A stretch of DNA of 64,000 bases. It comes from CAWCTB01 sp963798275 (GTDB lineage: Bacteria; Acidobacteriota; Terriglobia; Terriglobales; Acidobacteriaceae). The position numbers and the translations under genes are program-made. Under the pieces are notes generated by a model. The model made no database searches, had not been told where the DNA came from, and saw nothing but the letters and a program-made list of their open reading frames with translations. The stretch covers positions 1-64,000 of the forward strand of contig CAWCTB010000039.1 in assembly GCA_963798275.1 (NCBI GenBank), read 5' to 3'. Below are positions 19,555 to 28,506 of the stretch, piece by piece (the first letter of the stretch is position 1; every line of letters starts with the position of its first letter).

Positions 19555-19680
19555 TCGCGCTCCGTTTCCCACAAGAATCGATAAAACTGTCTTGCCGTTT
19601 ATGTGCAGATGCGCGAGAATGCAAAAGACCCACGCATCCGAAAGGATTTGTTTTGCCGTCAAGCAAATTCGGGTTTTAAG

Positions 19681-19718
19681 CCGCTCAGTGGCACCACCCA
19701 CTGAGCGGTTTGCTCTTT
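19681..19718 (+). terminator. Strong plus-strand terminator in the permease-dnaN spacer
   Basis: CCGCTCAGTGG (19681-19691) and CCACTGAGCGG (19698-19708) form a perfect 11 bp stem with a CACCAC loop, followed by TTTGCTCTTT. The T tract is on the plus side, so it ends a plus-strand transcript. The nearest plus-strand gene ended 478 bases earlier, so a non-coding RNA may be encoded in between. Confidence 0.75.
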
Positions 19719-19752
19719 AGCTTCTAAAGTCTCCCCCCTTGACTCCTCAAGC

Positions 19753-20871
19753 TCAAATCCTCATCGGCATAACAACATAGCGGTACTTGAATCCGTCGTC
19801 GCTGCCGTCGTCCGGACGCATCTGCCCCGCCGACTGTGCGTCCTTGAACTCCAGTCGCACGTCGCCGCCGCTTGAGGCCTTCAGGAAGTCGATCAGGTAC
19901 TCGGAGTTGAAGCCGATGGTCATGGGGTCGGCGCTGTAGGCAATCTCGATCGAGTCTTCCGACTCGCCGGAATCGGTGGATGACGACGAGATCTTGAGCT
20001 CGTTCTTGTCCAGCTTCATGCGGATCGCCCGCGACCGTTCGTCGGCAAACTGCGCCACCCGCTGGATCGCAGTATTCAGGTCCGATCCATGCACCGTGAT
20101 CGACTTCGTGTTCTCGCGCGGCAGCACCGCTTCATAGTTAGGGAACTGCCCAGTCAGTTGCCGCGAAGTCAGCAGCCGCTCGCCGATACGGAAGAATAGC
20201 GTCGAGTCGTCCTTGGCGAACTCGACAAAGTCCACGTCGCTGTTTTGCAGCAGCGAGTACAGCTCGCTCATTGCCTTCTTCGGTATCAACGTCTTGTTCT
20301 CGCCGCTGACGTCGAAATGCTCGCCTTGCTTTTCGATGTGCGCCAGGCGGTGTCCGTCAGTCGCCACCATGGTGATCGATTCCGGCTTCAGCACCATCAG
20401 GCCGCCATTCAGGGTGTAGCGCGACTCTTCGCTCGATATGGCGAAGATCGTCCGGCCGATCATGCTGCGCAGGGTCTGCGCTGGAACTTTGACGCTGCCG
20501 CTGGTGGGAAATACCGGAAGCCCGGGGAAGTTCGCCCGCGCCATTCCGACCATCTTCGTGTTCGAGCGGCCGGAGCGGATATTGACCCAGTGGTTGTCCA
20601 GCAGTTTGATCGAGATGTCGCCATCGGGCAGTAGCTTCACATAGTCGTACAACTTGCGTGCCGGAATGGTACAGGCCCCTTCGCGCTTCACCTTCGCTGC
20701 ACACGAGGTGCGCAGACTGAGATCGAGATCGGTCGCCGTGATGGTCAACCGGTCGTTGGCCGCTTCAAAGAGGAAATTGGAAAGAATGGGAATCGTGGTC
20801 TTGCGCTCGACCACGCCCTGGGTAGCCGTGAGTTCCTTGAGCAGTTCGAACTTGCTGACGCTGATTTCCAT
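19753..20871 (-). CDS. dnaN: DNA polymerase III sliding clamp (beta subunit)
   Basis: Ring-shaped processivity factor of the replicase. The 372-residue length is normal. MEISVSKFELLKELTATQGVVERKTTIPILSNFLFEA is the standard N-terminus; three clamp domains follow, with FPNYEAVLPREN and the C-terminal hydrophobic ending YRYVVMPMRI that forms the peptide-binding cleft. ATG 20871 is chosen because the family starts there and AGGGA lies 7 bases upstream; the in-frame extension to 20955 is not conserved. It lies downstream of dnaA on the same strand, separated by about 390 bp. Confidence 0.95.
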   Translation of the reverse strand: MEISVSKFELLKELTATQGVVERKTTIPILSNFLFEAANDRLTITATDLDLSLRTSCAAKVKREGACTIPARKLYDYVKLLPDGDISIKLLDNHWVNIRSGRSNTKMVGMARANFPGLPVFPTSGSVKVPAQTLRSMIGRTIFAISSEESRYTLNGGLMVLKPESITMVATDGHRLAHIEKQGEHFDVSGENKTLIPKKAMSELYSLLQNSDVDFVEFAKDDSTLFFRIGERLLTSRQLTGQFPNYEAVLPRENTKSITVHGSDLNTAIQRVAQFADERSRAIRMKLDKNELKISSSSTDSGESEDSIEIAYSADPMTIGFNSEYLIDFLKASSGGDVRLEFKDAQSAGQMRPDDGSDDGFKYRYVVMPMRI

Positions 20872-20955
20872 CGCAGTTCCCTGGATTGCGCCTGTCGCTT
20901 CGGCAGCCATATTTGTGTTCACCTGGTGAGTCGCGGTCTGTATCCGGCTTGCCAA

Positions 20956-21240
20956 CTCCAGTTCAGCCGGTACGGCTCAAATACCGCGCGACTTCTGCCT
21001 TTCCTTATATCAAAGAAAATACTGATAAAACAGTAGTAACAGTAGGGCCTCTGGAAATCTGGAAAAGGGGAGCAAAACCGCGTCAATGCAGGGCCCGATG
21101 TGCTGGTGGCTGTTCAAGGGAGACCGGCGGTTCTGTTGCCCTGTGTGGTGAATCGGGACGGCATTCCGATTTCACTCTCGTCTTCCACAGAATCCACAAT
21201 CCGTCCACAGGGACCGCCAAGGAAAACCGCGCGCTAAAGT
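20956..21240. other. dnaA-dnaN spacer, possible origin elements
   Basis: The long spacer (20872-21264) has an AT-rich stretch at about 21000-21045 (CTTATATCAAAGAAAATAC, then TGATAAAACAG). At 21183-21109+100 it carries three closely spaced TCCACA cores: TCTTCCACA (21181-21189), GAATCCACA (21190-21198) and CCGTCCACA (21201-21209), each matching 6-7 of 9 bases of the DnaA box TTATCCACA. In the context of dnaA and dnaN this could be oriC or a DnaA autoregulatory site. The box matches are weak. Confidence 0.45.
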
Positions 21241-21264
21241 GAAAAACCGCGCTAAGTGCGCGGT

Positions 21265-22653
21265 TCAAGCTCCCAAACTCTCCGCCAGTTTGTTCAGCAG
21301 CCTGTTCAAATCCTTGTCGGTTTTTCGTGCCGTGTCGATTTTGTCCACTGAGTGCAGCACCGTCGTGTGGTGCTTGCCCCCGAACTGCCGCCCGATCTCG
21401 GGCAGCGACGCTTCGGTCAAATGCTTGGCAAGATACATCGCGATCTGCCGCGGATAGACGATGGCGCGCGAGTTGTTCTTGGCCTTGATCTCGGGCAGGC
21501 GCAGCCCAAACTCCTCAGCCACAACCTTCTGGATCGCCTCGATCGTAATCTTCTTCGTCTGCGAATCGATCAGGTTTTTCAGAATATCCTGTGCCGTCTG
21601 CAAGCTGATTTCACCACCCGTCAGCGACGAGTACGCGGTCAGCCGGATCAGCGCCCCCTCCAACTCACGGACATTGCTGCGGATGTTCGACGCCATGTAG
21701 AGGGCGACATCCGTCGGCAACGCCACCCGTTCCAACTCCGCCTTCTTCTGCAGGATGGCGACCTTGGTTTCCAGGTCCGGCGGCTGGATGTCGGCGATCA
21801 GTCCCCATTCAAAGCGGCTGCGCAGACGGTCCTCGATCTCCGCCAGCTCTTTCGGCGGACGGTCGCTGGCAATCACGATCTGCCGGCTCGACTCGTGCAG
21901 CGCGTTGAAGGTGTGGAAGAACTCTTCCTGGGTGCGTTCCTTGTTGGCCAGGAACTGGATGTCGTCCACCAGCAGCACATCCATGTTGCGGTACTTGTCG
22001 CGGAAGCTGGTCATCTTGTTGTATCGCAGCGCGTTGATCATCTCGTTGGTGAATTTCTCGCTGGATACGTAGCAGATGGCCATGTCGGGCTCCCGCTTCT
22101 TGATCTCGTGGCCGATGGCTTGCATCAGGTGGGTCTTGCCCATGCCGACGCCGCCATACAGGAATAGCGGGTTGTAGGCCTTGGAGGGACGCTCCGCCAC
22201 CGCTCGCGCCGCCGCGTGCGCGAACTGATTGGCGGCGCCGATCACGAATGCGTCGAAGGTGTACTTGGCGTTCAATTGAGCCGCTCCATCCCAGTCGAAC
22301 CGTTGCTGACGCAACGTCGCTGCGGCTGTGCTGCCATCGCCATTGGATTCGTCGCGGGTGCCTGCGCCACGGGGCCTCGCACTGCCGTTGCGGCGCTCAG
22401 GATCGGGCACGAACTCGACATCCTGGTATTCCAGCCCGAGCTTCTCGAAGGCTTCGCTGATCAGGTCGCCGTATTTCTCGCCGATGTGGCAGAAGTCCGG
22501 ATTGGGAACTTTCACAAAAAGAACCGCACCTTGCGAATGACTGAAGCGCGTCGGCTTGAACCACGTCTCGTAGGAATTGCGGTTGACCTTTTTCTGTAGC
22601 GCGTCGAGGACACGCACCCACGGATTGGGAATCACAGCGCCGAAAGTAGACAT
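21265..22653 (-). CDS. dnaA: Chromosomal replication initiator DnaA
   Basis: Binds DnaA boxes and opens the origin. A 462-residue protein: domain I (about 1-85, NPWVRVLDALQKKVNRNSYETWFKPT), a variable linker, an AAA+ domain with Walker A GGVGMGKTHLMQAIG (167-174), Walker B VLLVDDIQFL (226-231) and sensor RLRSRFEWGL, and the DNA-binding domain with AMYLAKHLTEASLPEIGRQF and GGKHHTTVLHSVDKI. ATG 22653 gives the family N-terminus; the frame is open further upstream but the sequence there is not DnaA-like. It diverges from rpmH, the classical bacterial origin arrangement. Confidence 0.97.
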   Translation of the reverse strand: MSTFGAVIPNPWVRVLDALQKKVNRNSYETWFKPTRFSHSQGAVLFVKVPNPDFCHIGEKYGDLISEAFEKLGLEYQDVEFVPDPERRNGSARPRGAGTRDESNGDGSTAAATLRQQRFDWDGAAQLNAKYTFDAFVIGAANQFAHAAARAVAERPSKAYNPLFLYGGVGMGKTHLMQAIGHEIKKREPDMAICYVSSEKFTNEMINALRYNKMTSFRDKYRNMDVLLVDDIQFLANKERTQEEFFHTFNALHESSRQIVIASDRPPKELAEIEDRLRSRFEWGLIADIQPPDLETKVAILQKKAELERVALPTDVALYMASNIRSNVRELEGALIRLTAYSSLTGGEISLQTAQDILKNLIDSQTKKITIEAIQKVVAEEFGLRLPEIKAKNNSRAIVYPRQIAMYLAKHLTEASLPEIGRQFGGKHHTTVLHSVDKIDTARKTDKDLNRLLNKLAESLGA

Positions 22654-23258
22654 AGCAAATGTTGTCCAGAGGCTAAATGCCGCCTCTTGCATTTCCGATC
22701 GAAGTAAGAGTTCAGTGGGAACAGGCCCGAGCACAATGCCACAGTGCGTAGTCCGTCGCACGTTTCGCGTAGATGCTGAAAAGAGCCGCCACGGCCGAAG
22801 TTTCGGGGGATGCAGCGTAGCACTCGATGCAGTGCACTCGGTTTTCTCTGTGGCTGCATGGGATACTAGCACGAAAAAATTTGTGCGCAACACCCGAGTG
22901 CGACCCATTTCGAGCGCGCAGAACGGAACGATTGATTACGGGAAACTTACCCGAAAAAATTTTTTTTTCATGCCGCAAAGATTGTGCAAACTTGTTGCTC
23001 GGGTTGCTTCTTGACTCTCCCAGCCCTGCGCAGCACTTTGGAGCGCCGTCGTTTCACTCCCGTGCCGTGCGCCGTAACTCAAAGATGGGGAGTGCGGACG
23101 CCACACCGAACTCCGCGCCGAACAGTCCTCAGCGTCCCATCCGCTGCAGGCTCATCTTGCATTGGGAAAGACCGCGAGTTGCCAGCGATACGGCCCGAAC
23201 GTTATACTTTGAGTTTGCCCCTATCTCAATTTAGCTCAATGAGGAGCGCAGTTTTCGC
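22654..23258. promoter_or_regulatory. Divergent dnaA-rpmH spacer
   Basis: A 605 bp gap without a credible gene. It carries two AT-rich tracts, A6T3 near 22874-22882 and A6T9 at 22954-22968, each near a TTGTGC motif (TTTGTGCGCAA, ATTGTGCAAAC). No good match to TTATCCACA was found here. It should hold the dnaA promoter(s) and is an alternative origin location to the dnaA-dnaN spacer. Confidence 0.5.
23179..23208 (+). promoter_or_regulatory. Promoter of the rpmH-rnpA-yidD-yidC operon
   Basis: TTGCCA (23179-23184) and TATACT (23203-23208) with an 18-base spacer form a good housekeeping sigma-factor promoter about 50 bases before the rpmH start. Confidence 0.7.
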
Positions 23259-23414
23259 ATGCCCAAGCGCACATTCCAACCGAACCGTCGCCGTCGCTCC
23301 AAGACGCACGGGTTTCGTTCTCGTATGAAGACCAAGAGCGGTCGTGCGGTGCTTTCCCGCCGCCGCGCCAAGGGACGCAAACGCGTGGCTGTTAGTGCCG
23401 GTTACCGCGATTAA
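23259..23414 (+). CDS. rpmH: 50S ribosomal protein L34
   Basis: A 51-residue, strongly basic ribosomal protein reading MPKRTFQPNRRRRSKTHGFR, then RMKTKSGRAVLSRRRAKGRK, ending with an Acidobacteriota-like extension VAVSAGYRD. Essentially all L34 consensus positions are present. GAGGAG lies 12 bases before the ATG. It is the first gene of the operon that continues with rnpA. Confidence 0.98.
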   Translation: MPKRTFQPNRRRRSKTHGFRSRMKTKSGRAVLSRRRAKGRKRVAVSAGYRD

Positions 23415-23505
23415 ACTTAGAACTTGACCTGCGTTGACCGCAGCCAACTCAACCAGAGGAGTGGCCGCCCCATCCCGCCGGAAGGCAGGAATTGGAAGGC
23501 GCCGA

Positions 23506-23922
23506 ATGCCGGGTGTGATCTCTGCCGCCAGCAGCATGTTCCCCAAAGCCAGGCGTCTTCTGCGGCACGCGGATTTCCAGCAGGTCTATCAGCAGGGACG
23601 GCGGCAATTTACTGGAAACATGACGGTGTTTTTCCTGCGCCGTGCGGCTGGCCATAAACCGCCTGTCGCGGGCTCCACACTCCGTGTAGGATTCACAGTT
23701 GGCAAGGTGCTGGGCGACGCCGTGCTGCGGAACCGGATCAAGCGCCGCATGCGGGAAGCGGTGAGGCTTTCCTGGCAAAGCTGGGAGGCGCCGGTTGATG
23801 TAGTCTTCAACCCCCGCAAGTCGGTGAGCGACATTCCTTTCGCGCAGTTGGCCGAAGAAGTTTCCCGGGGATTGAAACTGGCAGTGCAGCGGGCGCGCGA
23901 AGCGCAGGCGGAATCAAAATGA
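23506..23922 (+). CDS. rnpA: Ribonuclease P protein component
   Basis: Protein subunit of RNase P, which matures tRNA 5' ends. FPKARRLLRHADFQQVYQQGRR and the signature RVGFTVGKVLGDAVLRNRIKRRMREAVR are diagnostic. The start at 23506 has GGAAGG about 7 bases upstream; an alternative ATG at 23536 (MFPKARRLL) is closer to the usual family start, and an ATG at 23434 would give an unlikely Arg-rich extension. The stop overlaps the yidD start by 4 bases. Confidence 0.95.
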   Translation: MPGVISAASSMFPKARRLLRHADFQQVYQQGRRQFTGNMTVFFLRRAAGHKPPVAGSTLRVGFTVGKVLGDAVLRNRIKRRMREAVRLSWQSWEAPVDVVFNPRKSVSDIPFAQLAEEVSRGLKLAVQRAREAQAESK

Positions 23923-24215
23923 AGCAGGCAACATTAGCCATACTGAGCGGATACAAGCGGTGGATATCCCCGCTCCTGCCCAACGCTTGCCGCTTCGTTC
24001 CCACCTGCTCCGAATATGCCATGGAGGCCGTCGAGCGCCATGGTGTCCTGCGCGGGTCGTGGCTCGCTGCCCGGCGACTGTTACGCTGCCATCCCTTGGC
24101 GCGCGCGGGTCATGACCCGGTGCCGCTGGCCATCGGGCCCCAGGATTTCATCTCTCCGCGGCAATGCTGCCGCGGCAAAAGTTCGCGCCCGTTACCGGGC
24201 CCAGCAACACAGTGA
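23919..24215 (+). CDS. yidD: Membrane protein insertion efficiency factor YidD
   Basis: A 98-residue small protein with the YidD signature ISPLLPNACRFVPTCSEYAMEAVERHG and RRLLRCHPLARAGHDPVP. It helps YidC-dependent membrane insertion and sits as usual between rnpA and yidC, overlapping rnpA by ATGA. The tail after DPVPLAIG is not conserved. Confidence 0.95.
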   Translation: MKQATLAILSGYKRWISPLLPNACRFVPTCSEYAMEAVERHGVLRGSWLAARRLLRCHPLARAGHDPVPLAIGPQDFISPRQCCRGKSSRPLPGPATQ

Positions 24216-24356
24216 GACTAAGCCCTCACTTCCCGAGTGCCCCGCAAGGGCGCAACCGGAGACATCGCCCAATGCCAGGCTGGCCAGTCTCCCAGGACCA
24301 GGTCAGAATGCATTGCAGCCGGGCGCTTGAGCCGCCTACACGAAACGGAACGTAAT

Positions 24357-26132
24357 TTGCCCGAGTATCACAACCCACAGCAGGAACCCGGCGGTCAGAG
24401 CCGGATGACCTTGGTCTTGGTGGTCACGTTTGCGCTGATCCTGATCAGCCAGTTCGTGCTGTTCAAGAACAAGCCGAACCCTCCCAAGACGAATCCGACT
24501 ACTCAGCCCGCTGCTCAGGCCGTAACTCAAGCCAGCGCTCCACCTCCGGCGGAAGGACCGGTCCCAGCCCCACGGGCTAAAGGCAAGTCGCCCACAGCGC
24601 CTCCAGCGACGGCGTCCAAAACCGCCAGCAGCGAAGTCGAAACCGTTGTCGAGAACTCGTTGTACCGCATTGTCTTCACCAACAAGGGCGCACAGGTGAA
24701 GTCCTGGGTGCTGAAGAAGTACAAGGACGACCAGGGACGCCCCCTCGATCTTGTCAATCCCGCGACCGCCGCTTTCGGCTCGCCCCTGGGCCTTTACACC
24801 TACGACGACAACCTGCGCAACCAGGTCAATGCCGCGTTATACGTCACCAGCGCCGGCGGAGACCTGGCTGCCCCTGCCGAGCTCACCTACGAGTACTCCG
24901 AAAGCGGCATCACGGTCCGCAAGACCTTCCGTTTTGACGACACCTACGTCGTCGCGATGGAAACCTCCCTCACCCAGAACGCTAAGCCGGTTCAGGCGTA
25001 TCCCATGTGGCCCGCCGGATTCGGCGACCAGAACGGCCCGCCGGCTTATGCGGCATCGCGCATTGACTACGAAGCCAACGACAAGGTGGAACGCCTCGCC
25101 GCCAAGAAGGTGAGCGGAGGCAATACCCTGCGTGGCCCCTTCAACTGGGCCGGCCCTCAGGACCAGTATTTCGCCGCCATCTTTCTGCCGGACGTTCCGA
25201 ACACCTCAGCGATGGTCACCTTCCGGCACGAGATCACGCTGCCCAAAGATCCGGCCAAGCCCGATCCCAATAGCGTCAACAAATACGAGGTCCTCGGCGC
25301 AGCCGTTGGCGACCTAGACGGCGCTACCCGGCAGCGCCTGTTTGTCGGACCCAAGGCCATCAACGTCCTCGAGACGGTGCATTCCAATCTCAACGACGGG
25401 CAGCCCGGCGGTCCCGATCTCCGTCACGTTGTGGATTTCGGCTTCTTCAGCTTCTTCGCGCGTCCCCTCTTCCTCTGGCTCAAGTGGACGCACGATCACA
25501 TCTCGTCGAACTGGGGCCTGTCGATCATCATCCTGACCGTCATCATCAACGTCGCGCTGCTGCCCCTGCGCATCACCAGCATGCGCTCGGCGCTGAAGAT
25601 GCAAAAGCTGCAGCCGCAGATGAAGGCCATCCAGGAGAGGTACAAGAAATATCCCATGCGCGATCCACGGCGCGCCGAGATGAACGCCGAAATCTCCGAG
25701 CTGTACAAACGCGAAGGCGCCAACCCGGCCGGCGGCTGCTTGCCGCTGATCATCCAGTTGCCGTTCCTCTGGGCCTTCTACTCCATGCTGGGCAACGCTA
25801 TCGAACTGCGGCAGGCGCATTTCCTTTGGCTCCACGACCTGTCGTCGCCCGACAAGATATTTATTTTGCCGATACTCATCGTTGTCACCACCTTACTGGT
25901 GCAAAAGCTCACGCCCAACGCCGGCATGGACCCGAATCAGCAGCGCATGATGACCTTCATGATGCCCGCCATGCTGGGCTTCTTCAGTTGGTCGCTGGCC
26001 TCCGGTCTGAGCCTCTACTGGGTGGTGGGTAACGTGATCGCGATCATCCAGCAGTACGTCATGAACCGGACTGGCCTGGGCAAGGAAATGCGGGCCGAGA
26101 TGGAAAAACGCGCCCGCAAAAGCGCTAAGTGA
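24357..26132 (+). CDS. yidC: Membrane protein insertase YidC
   Basis: Inserts and folds inner-membrane proteins, alone or with Sec. A 591-residue Gram-negative-type protein: N-terminal membrane segment (MTLVLVVTFALILISQFVLF), a Pro/Ala-rich linker, a large periplasmic beta-super-sandwich domain, then the conserved five-helix insertase core (WGLSIIILTVIINVALLPLR, a cytoplasmic hairpin LQPQMKAIQERYKKYP, GCLPLIIQLPFLWAFYSML) and a basic tail. Start taken as TTG 24357 (reading PEYHNPQQEPGG next), because acidobacterial YidC proteins begin this way and GGAAC precedes it; an ATG at 24237 would add an unconserved stretch. Jag follows. Confidence 0.93.
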   Translation: MPEYHNPQQEPGGQSRMTLVLVVTFALILISQFVLFKNKPNPPKTNPTTQPAAQAVTQASAPPPAEGPVPAPRAKGKSPTAPPATASKTASSEVETVVENSLYRIVFTNKGAQVKSWVLKKYKDDQGRPLDLVNPATAAFGSPLGLYTYDDNLRNQVNAALYVTSAGGDLAAPAELTYEYSESGITVRKTFRFDDTYVVAMETSLTQNAKPVQAYPMWPAGFGDQNGPPAYAASRIDYEANDKVERLAAKKVSGGNTLRGPFNWAGPQDQYFAAIFLPDVPNTSAMVTFRHEITLPKDPAKPDPNSVNKYEVLGAAVGDLDGATRQRLFVGPKAINVLETVHSNLNDGQPGGPDLRHVVDFGFFSFFARPLFLWLKWTHDHISSNWGLSIIILTVIINVALLPLRITSMRSALKMQKLQPQMKAIQERYKKYPMRDPRRAEMNAEISELYKREGANPAGGCLPLIIQLPFLWAFYSMLGNAIELRQAHFLWLHDLSSPDKIFILPILIVVTTLLVQKLTPNAGMDPNQQRMMTFMMPAMLGFFSWSLASGLSLYWVVGNVIAIIQQYVMNRTGLGKEMRAEMEKRARKSAK

Positions 26133-26171
26133 GGTTGGGGGTTCTCATGCACACGCTTCAACAGCCAATGC

Positions 26172-26762
26172 TTGGGAATGCTGGAGCCATTGAGAGACGA
26201 GCCCGGTTTTAAAAATCGCATGCCCATACAAGACAAGGTAGCCGCCGCCCGTAAGATCAGCGAACTGCTGAACGCCATCATCGCCACCGGAGACTTCCGT
26301 CTCAAGTACAAGATCTTCGTCGATCCGCCTCCTACCGGCGACCATGCCTGGGAACGCCCCGAGATCCTGGTGGATCTCGCGGGCGCCGACAGTCCCCTGT
26401 TGACCGAGCGCGGTGGCGAACTCCTGCGTGCCTTCGAACAGGTTGCCCTCGAGATGCTGCGTCTCACCCCTGACGAGCACGACAGCGTTAGCTTCGACTG
26501 CCAGAATTTCCGCTCCGCTCGCATGAAGGAGCTCCGCCTGGCGGCCGATGTTGCCGCCGAACGCGTGCGCACCACCAACGCACCCTACGCCTTCGCGCCC
26601 ATGTCTTCGCGCGAACGGCGCATCGTTCATCTCGCCTTGCGCGATCTCGATGATCTCCGCACTGAAAGCGCCGGCGAAGCCCTGCAGCGCTACGTCGTCG
26701 TCTATCCCAGGGACTACAGGGGCAAACCCCCGGCTCCTGCACCCTCGCGCGGAAGAAGATAA
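26172..26762 (+). CDS. jag: R3H-domain RNA-binding protein (Jag/SpoIIIJ-associated type)
   Basis: A 196-residue protein. The central part resembles the KH-like region of Jag, and the C-terminal R3H motif ERRIVHLALRDLDDLRTESAGEALQRYVVVYP (about 155-185) with its Arg-x3-His is clear. Jag/KhpB proteins bind RNA and influence cell elongation. Position right after yidC and before mnmE is the classical context. Start could also be ATG 26220 (MPIQDKVAAARK). It lacks the usual N-terminal Jag domain. Confidence 0.85.
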   Translation: MGMLEPLRDEPGFKNRMPIQDKVAAARKISELLNAIIATGDFRLKYKIFVDPPPTGDHAWERPEILVDLAGADSPLLTERGGELLRAFEQVALEMLRLTPDEHDSVSFDCQNFRSARMKELRLAADVAAERVRTTNAPYAFAPMSSRERRIVHLALRDLDDLRTESAGEALQRYVVVYPRDYRGKPPAPAPSRGRR

Positions 26763-26801
26763 ATTTGCCGCTGCAGCCGCGTTTCGAGTTGTTTTGAAGG
26801 G

Positions 26802-26867
26802 GCGCACCTTCAGGTGCGCCTTACAAATCGGTTGTTTTGTCTCCTTTCGAGTGGGCTTCAGCCCACG
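26802..26867. repeat. REP-like palindromes between jag and mnmE
   Basis: GGCGCACCTTCAGGTGCGCC (26802-26821) and GTGGGCTTCAGCCCAC (26852-26867), perfect palindromes around TTCA(G). They are the main content of the 266 bp spacer 26763-27028. Confidence 0.75.
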
Positions 26868-27028
26868 AGAAATCTGCTTCCCAGAATGTTTCAGCAGCCT
26901 CTTCAGCCCCGGAAATACACGTTGCTGAATCGCAGCTCTTCTTTGCTGGCTTGGCTGCGACCCTCGTATAGCCTCCGGAATCCGCGCGGTTCCCGCTTCA
27001 TCCCCCGCTCTTCCAATAGAATCTCTCC

Positions 27029-28444
27029 GTGCAACTCGACGACACCATCGTTGCCATTGCCACGCCGCCTGGGCGCGGCGGCATCGGCGTGGTGCGTCTT
27101 TCTGGATTTGACGCGCGCAGCATTGCGGCTCCCATGCTGCGGATGGCGCACGATCTCGAGCCCGGCCGCGCCCACTTCGGCGAGCTGATCGATCCCGTCA
27201 CCGGCGAGCGCATCGATGAAGTAGTTGCCACCTACTTCGCCAGGCCGCACTCCTACACCGCCGATGACGTTGTCGAGATTTCCTGCCACGGATCGCCGGT
27301 CGTCCTCCGCCACCTTGTCGAGATGACACTCGCCCGCGGAGCCCGCCTCGCCGAGCCCGGCGAGTTCACCATGCGCGCTTTCCTCAACGGCCGCATCGAC
27401 CTGACGCAGGCCGAGGCTGTCCGCGATCTCATCGAGTCGCAAACTCTCTACCAGGCGCAAGTCGCCGCCCGCCAGCTCGAAGGCGCGCTGTCGAAACGCC
27501 TGCAGCCCATCAAGCAGAAGCTGGTCGAGCTGATTGCCACCCTCGAAGCCGGGGTCGATTTCGCTGAGGATGACGTCTCAGTTCTGCCGGATGAGCCTAT
27601 CCTCGAGCGAATCGCCTCCGTCCGCGAACCGCTGGAGAAGCTTCTCGCCAGCTTCGCTTTCGGCCAGGTCGTTCACGAAGGCTTGACGCTCGCCATCGTG
27701 GGCCGCCCCAACGTCGGCAAATCGAGCCTGTTCAACCGCCTCGTCGAACGTGAGCGCGCCATCGTTACCGCGACTCCCGGCACCACCCGCGACACGGTCA
27801 GCGAAACCGTGTCCATCGGTGGCATCCCCGTTCACTTGGTTGACACTGCCGGCATTCGAGCCGCCGTCGATGAAGCCGAGAGCATCGGTGTGCGCAAGTC
27901 GATGGAAGCTCTCGCTGACGCTAACCTAGTTCTGTTCGTTGTGGAAGCGGGTGACGCTCAAGAGCCAGACCTGAAGCAGGACATCGAGCTGCTGAACTCG
28001 ACCTCCGGCCAGCCGCGTATTGTGGTGATGAACAAAGTCGACCTGATCGCCGCGAACGTTTCTGACGATCTTGCTTCGCTGGGAGACCATCTTCGCGGGC
28101 ACGATCACCCCATCAGCCGCCTGGCCGATGTGGCGGTCTTCACCTCGGCCACCACCGGCGAAGGCATCGCCGACCTGCGCACCGCGATTCTCAACCTCGT
28201 GCGCGGCGACTCCGGCGTGGAGCAGGAGAGCGGCTTCCTCACCAACGTTCGCCACCACAAGCTGGTGCAGGACTCGATCGCCGCCCTCGATGCCGCGACC
28301 GCCGCCGTTCCCCGCCACACGCCGCACGAGATGGTCCTGCTCGACCTCTACAACGCCCTGCGCCCGCTCGACGAAATCACCGGCGCCACCACCGCTGACG
28401 ACATCCTCGACCTGATCTTCAGCTCCTTCTGCATCGGGAAGTAG
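27029..28444 (+). CDS. mnmE: tRNA modification GTPase MnmE
   Basis: With MnmG it modifies the wobble uridine of several tRNAs. A 471-residue protein starting at GTG 27029. N-terminal folate-binding domain (DDTIVAIATPPGRGGIGVVRLSG), helical domain, and an inserted G domain with GRPNVGKSSLFNRL (P-loop 225-232), DTAGIR and NKVD; the invariant C-terminal FCIGK with its functional Cys closes the protein. Last gene of the rpmH-to-mnmE block. Confidence 0.97.
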   Translation: MQLDDTIVAIATPPGRGGIGVVRLSGFDARSIAAPMLRMAHDLEPGRAHFGELIDPVTGERIDEVVATYFARPHSYTADDVVEISCHGSPVVLRHLVEMTLARGARLAEPGEFTMRAFLNGRIDLTQAEAVRDLIESQTLYQAQVAARQLEGALSKRLQPIKQKLVELIATLEAGVDFAEDDVSVLPDEPILERIASVREPLEKLLASFAFGQVVHEGLTLAIVGRPNVGKSSLFNRLVERERAIVTATPGTTRDTVSETVSIGGIPVHLVDTAGIRAAVDEAESIGVRKSMEALADANLVLFVVEAGDAQEPDLKQDIELLNSTSGQPRIVVMNKVDLIAANVSDDLASLGDHLRGHDHPISRLADVAVFTSATTGEGIADLRTAILNLVRGDSGVEQESGFLTNVRHHKLVQDSIAALDAATAAVPRHTPHEMVLLDLYNALRPLDEITGATTADDILDLIFSSFCIGK

Positions 28445-28455
28445 TACATACGATA

Positions 28456-28467
28456 TTGTATTTACAA
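28456..28467 (+). promoter_or_regulatory. Possible operator of the brnTA operon
   Basis: TTGTA-TT-TACAA is a perfect 5+5 inverted repeat 40 bases before the brnT ATG, inside an AT-rich stretch (28441-28490) unlike the surrounding DNA. BrnA is a DNA-binding antitoxin that represses its own operon, which makes this a reasonable site. Confidence 0.4.
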
Positions 28468-28506
28468 AATCATAAGTACAACATAGAGTGGTGAGCGGGC
28501 AGGTCG

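Noticed and set aside
19555..19701. N-terminal extension of the reverse Cys-rich ORF up to an ATG at 19701
   Set aside because: The extension crosses the plus-strand terminator and reads like translated non-coding DNA; only the GTG start at 19554 has a ribosome-binding site.
24237..24356. ATG at 24237 as the yidC start
   Set aside because: It would add 40 unconserved residues and the true N-terminus PEYHNPQQEPGG fits TTG 24357.
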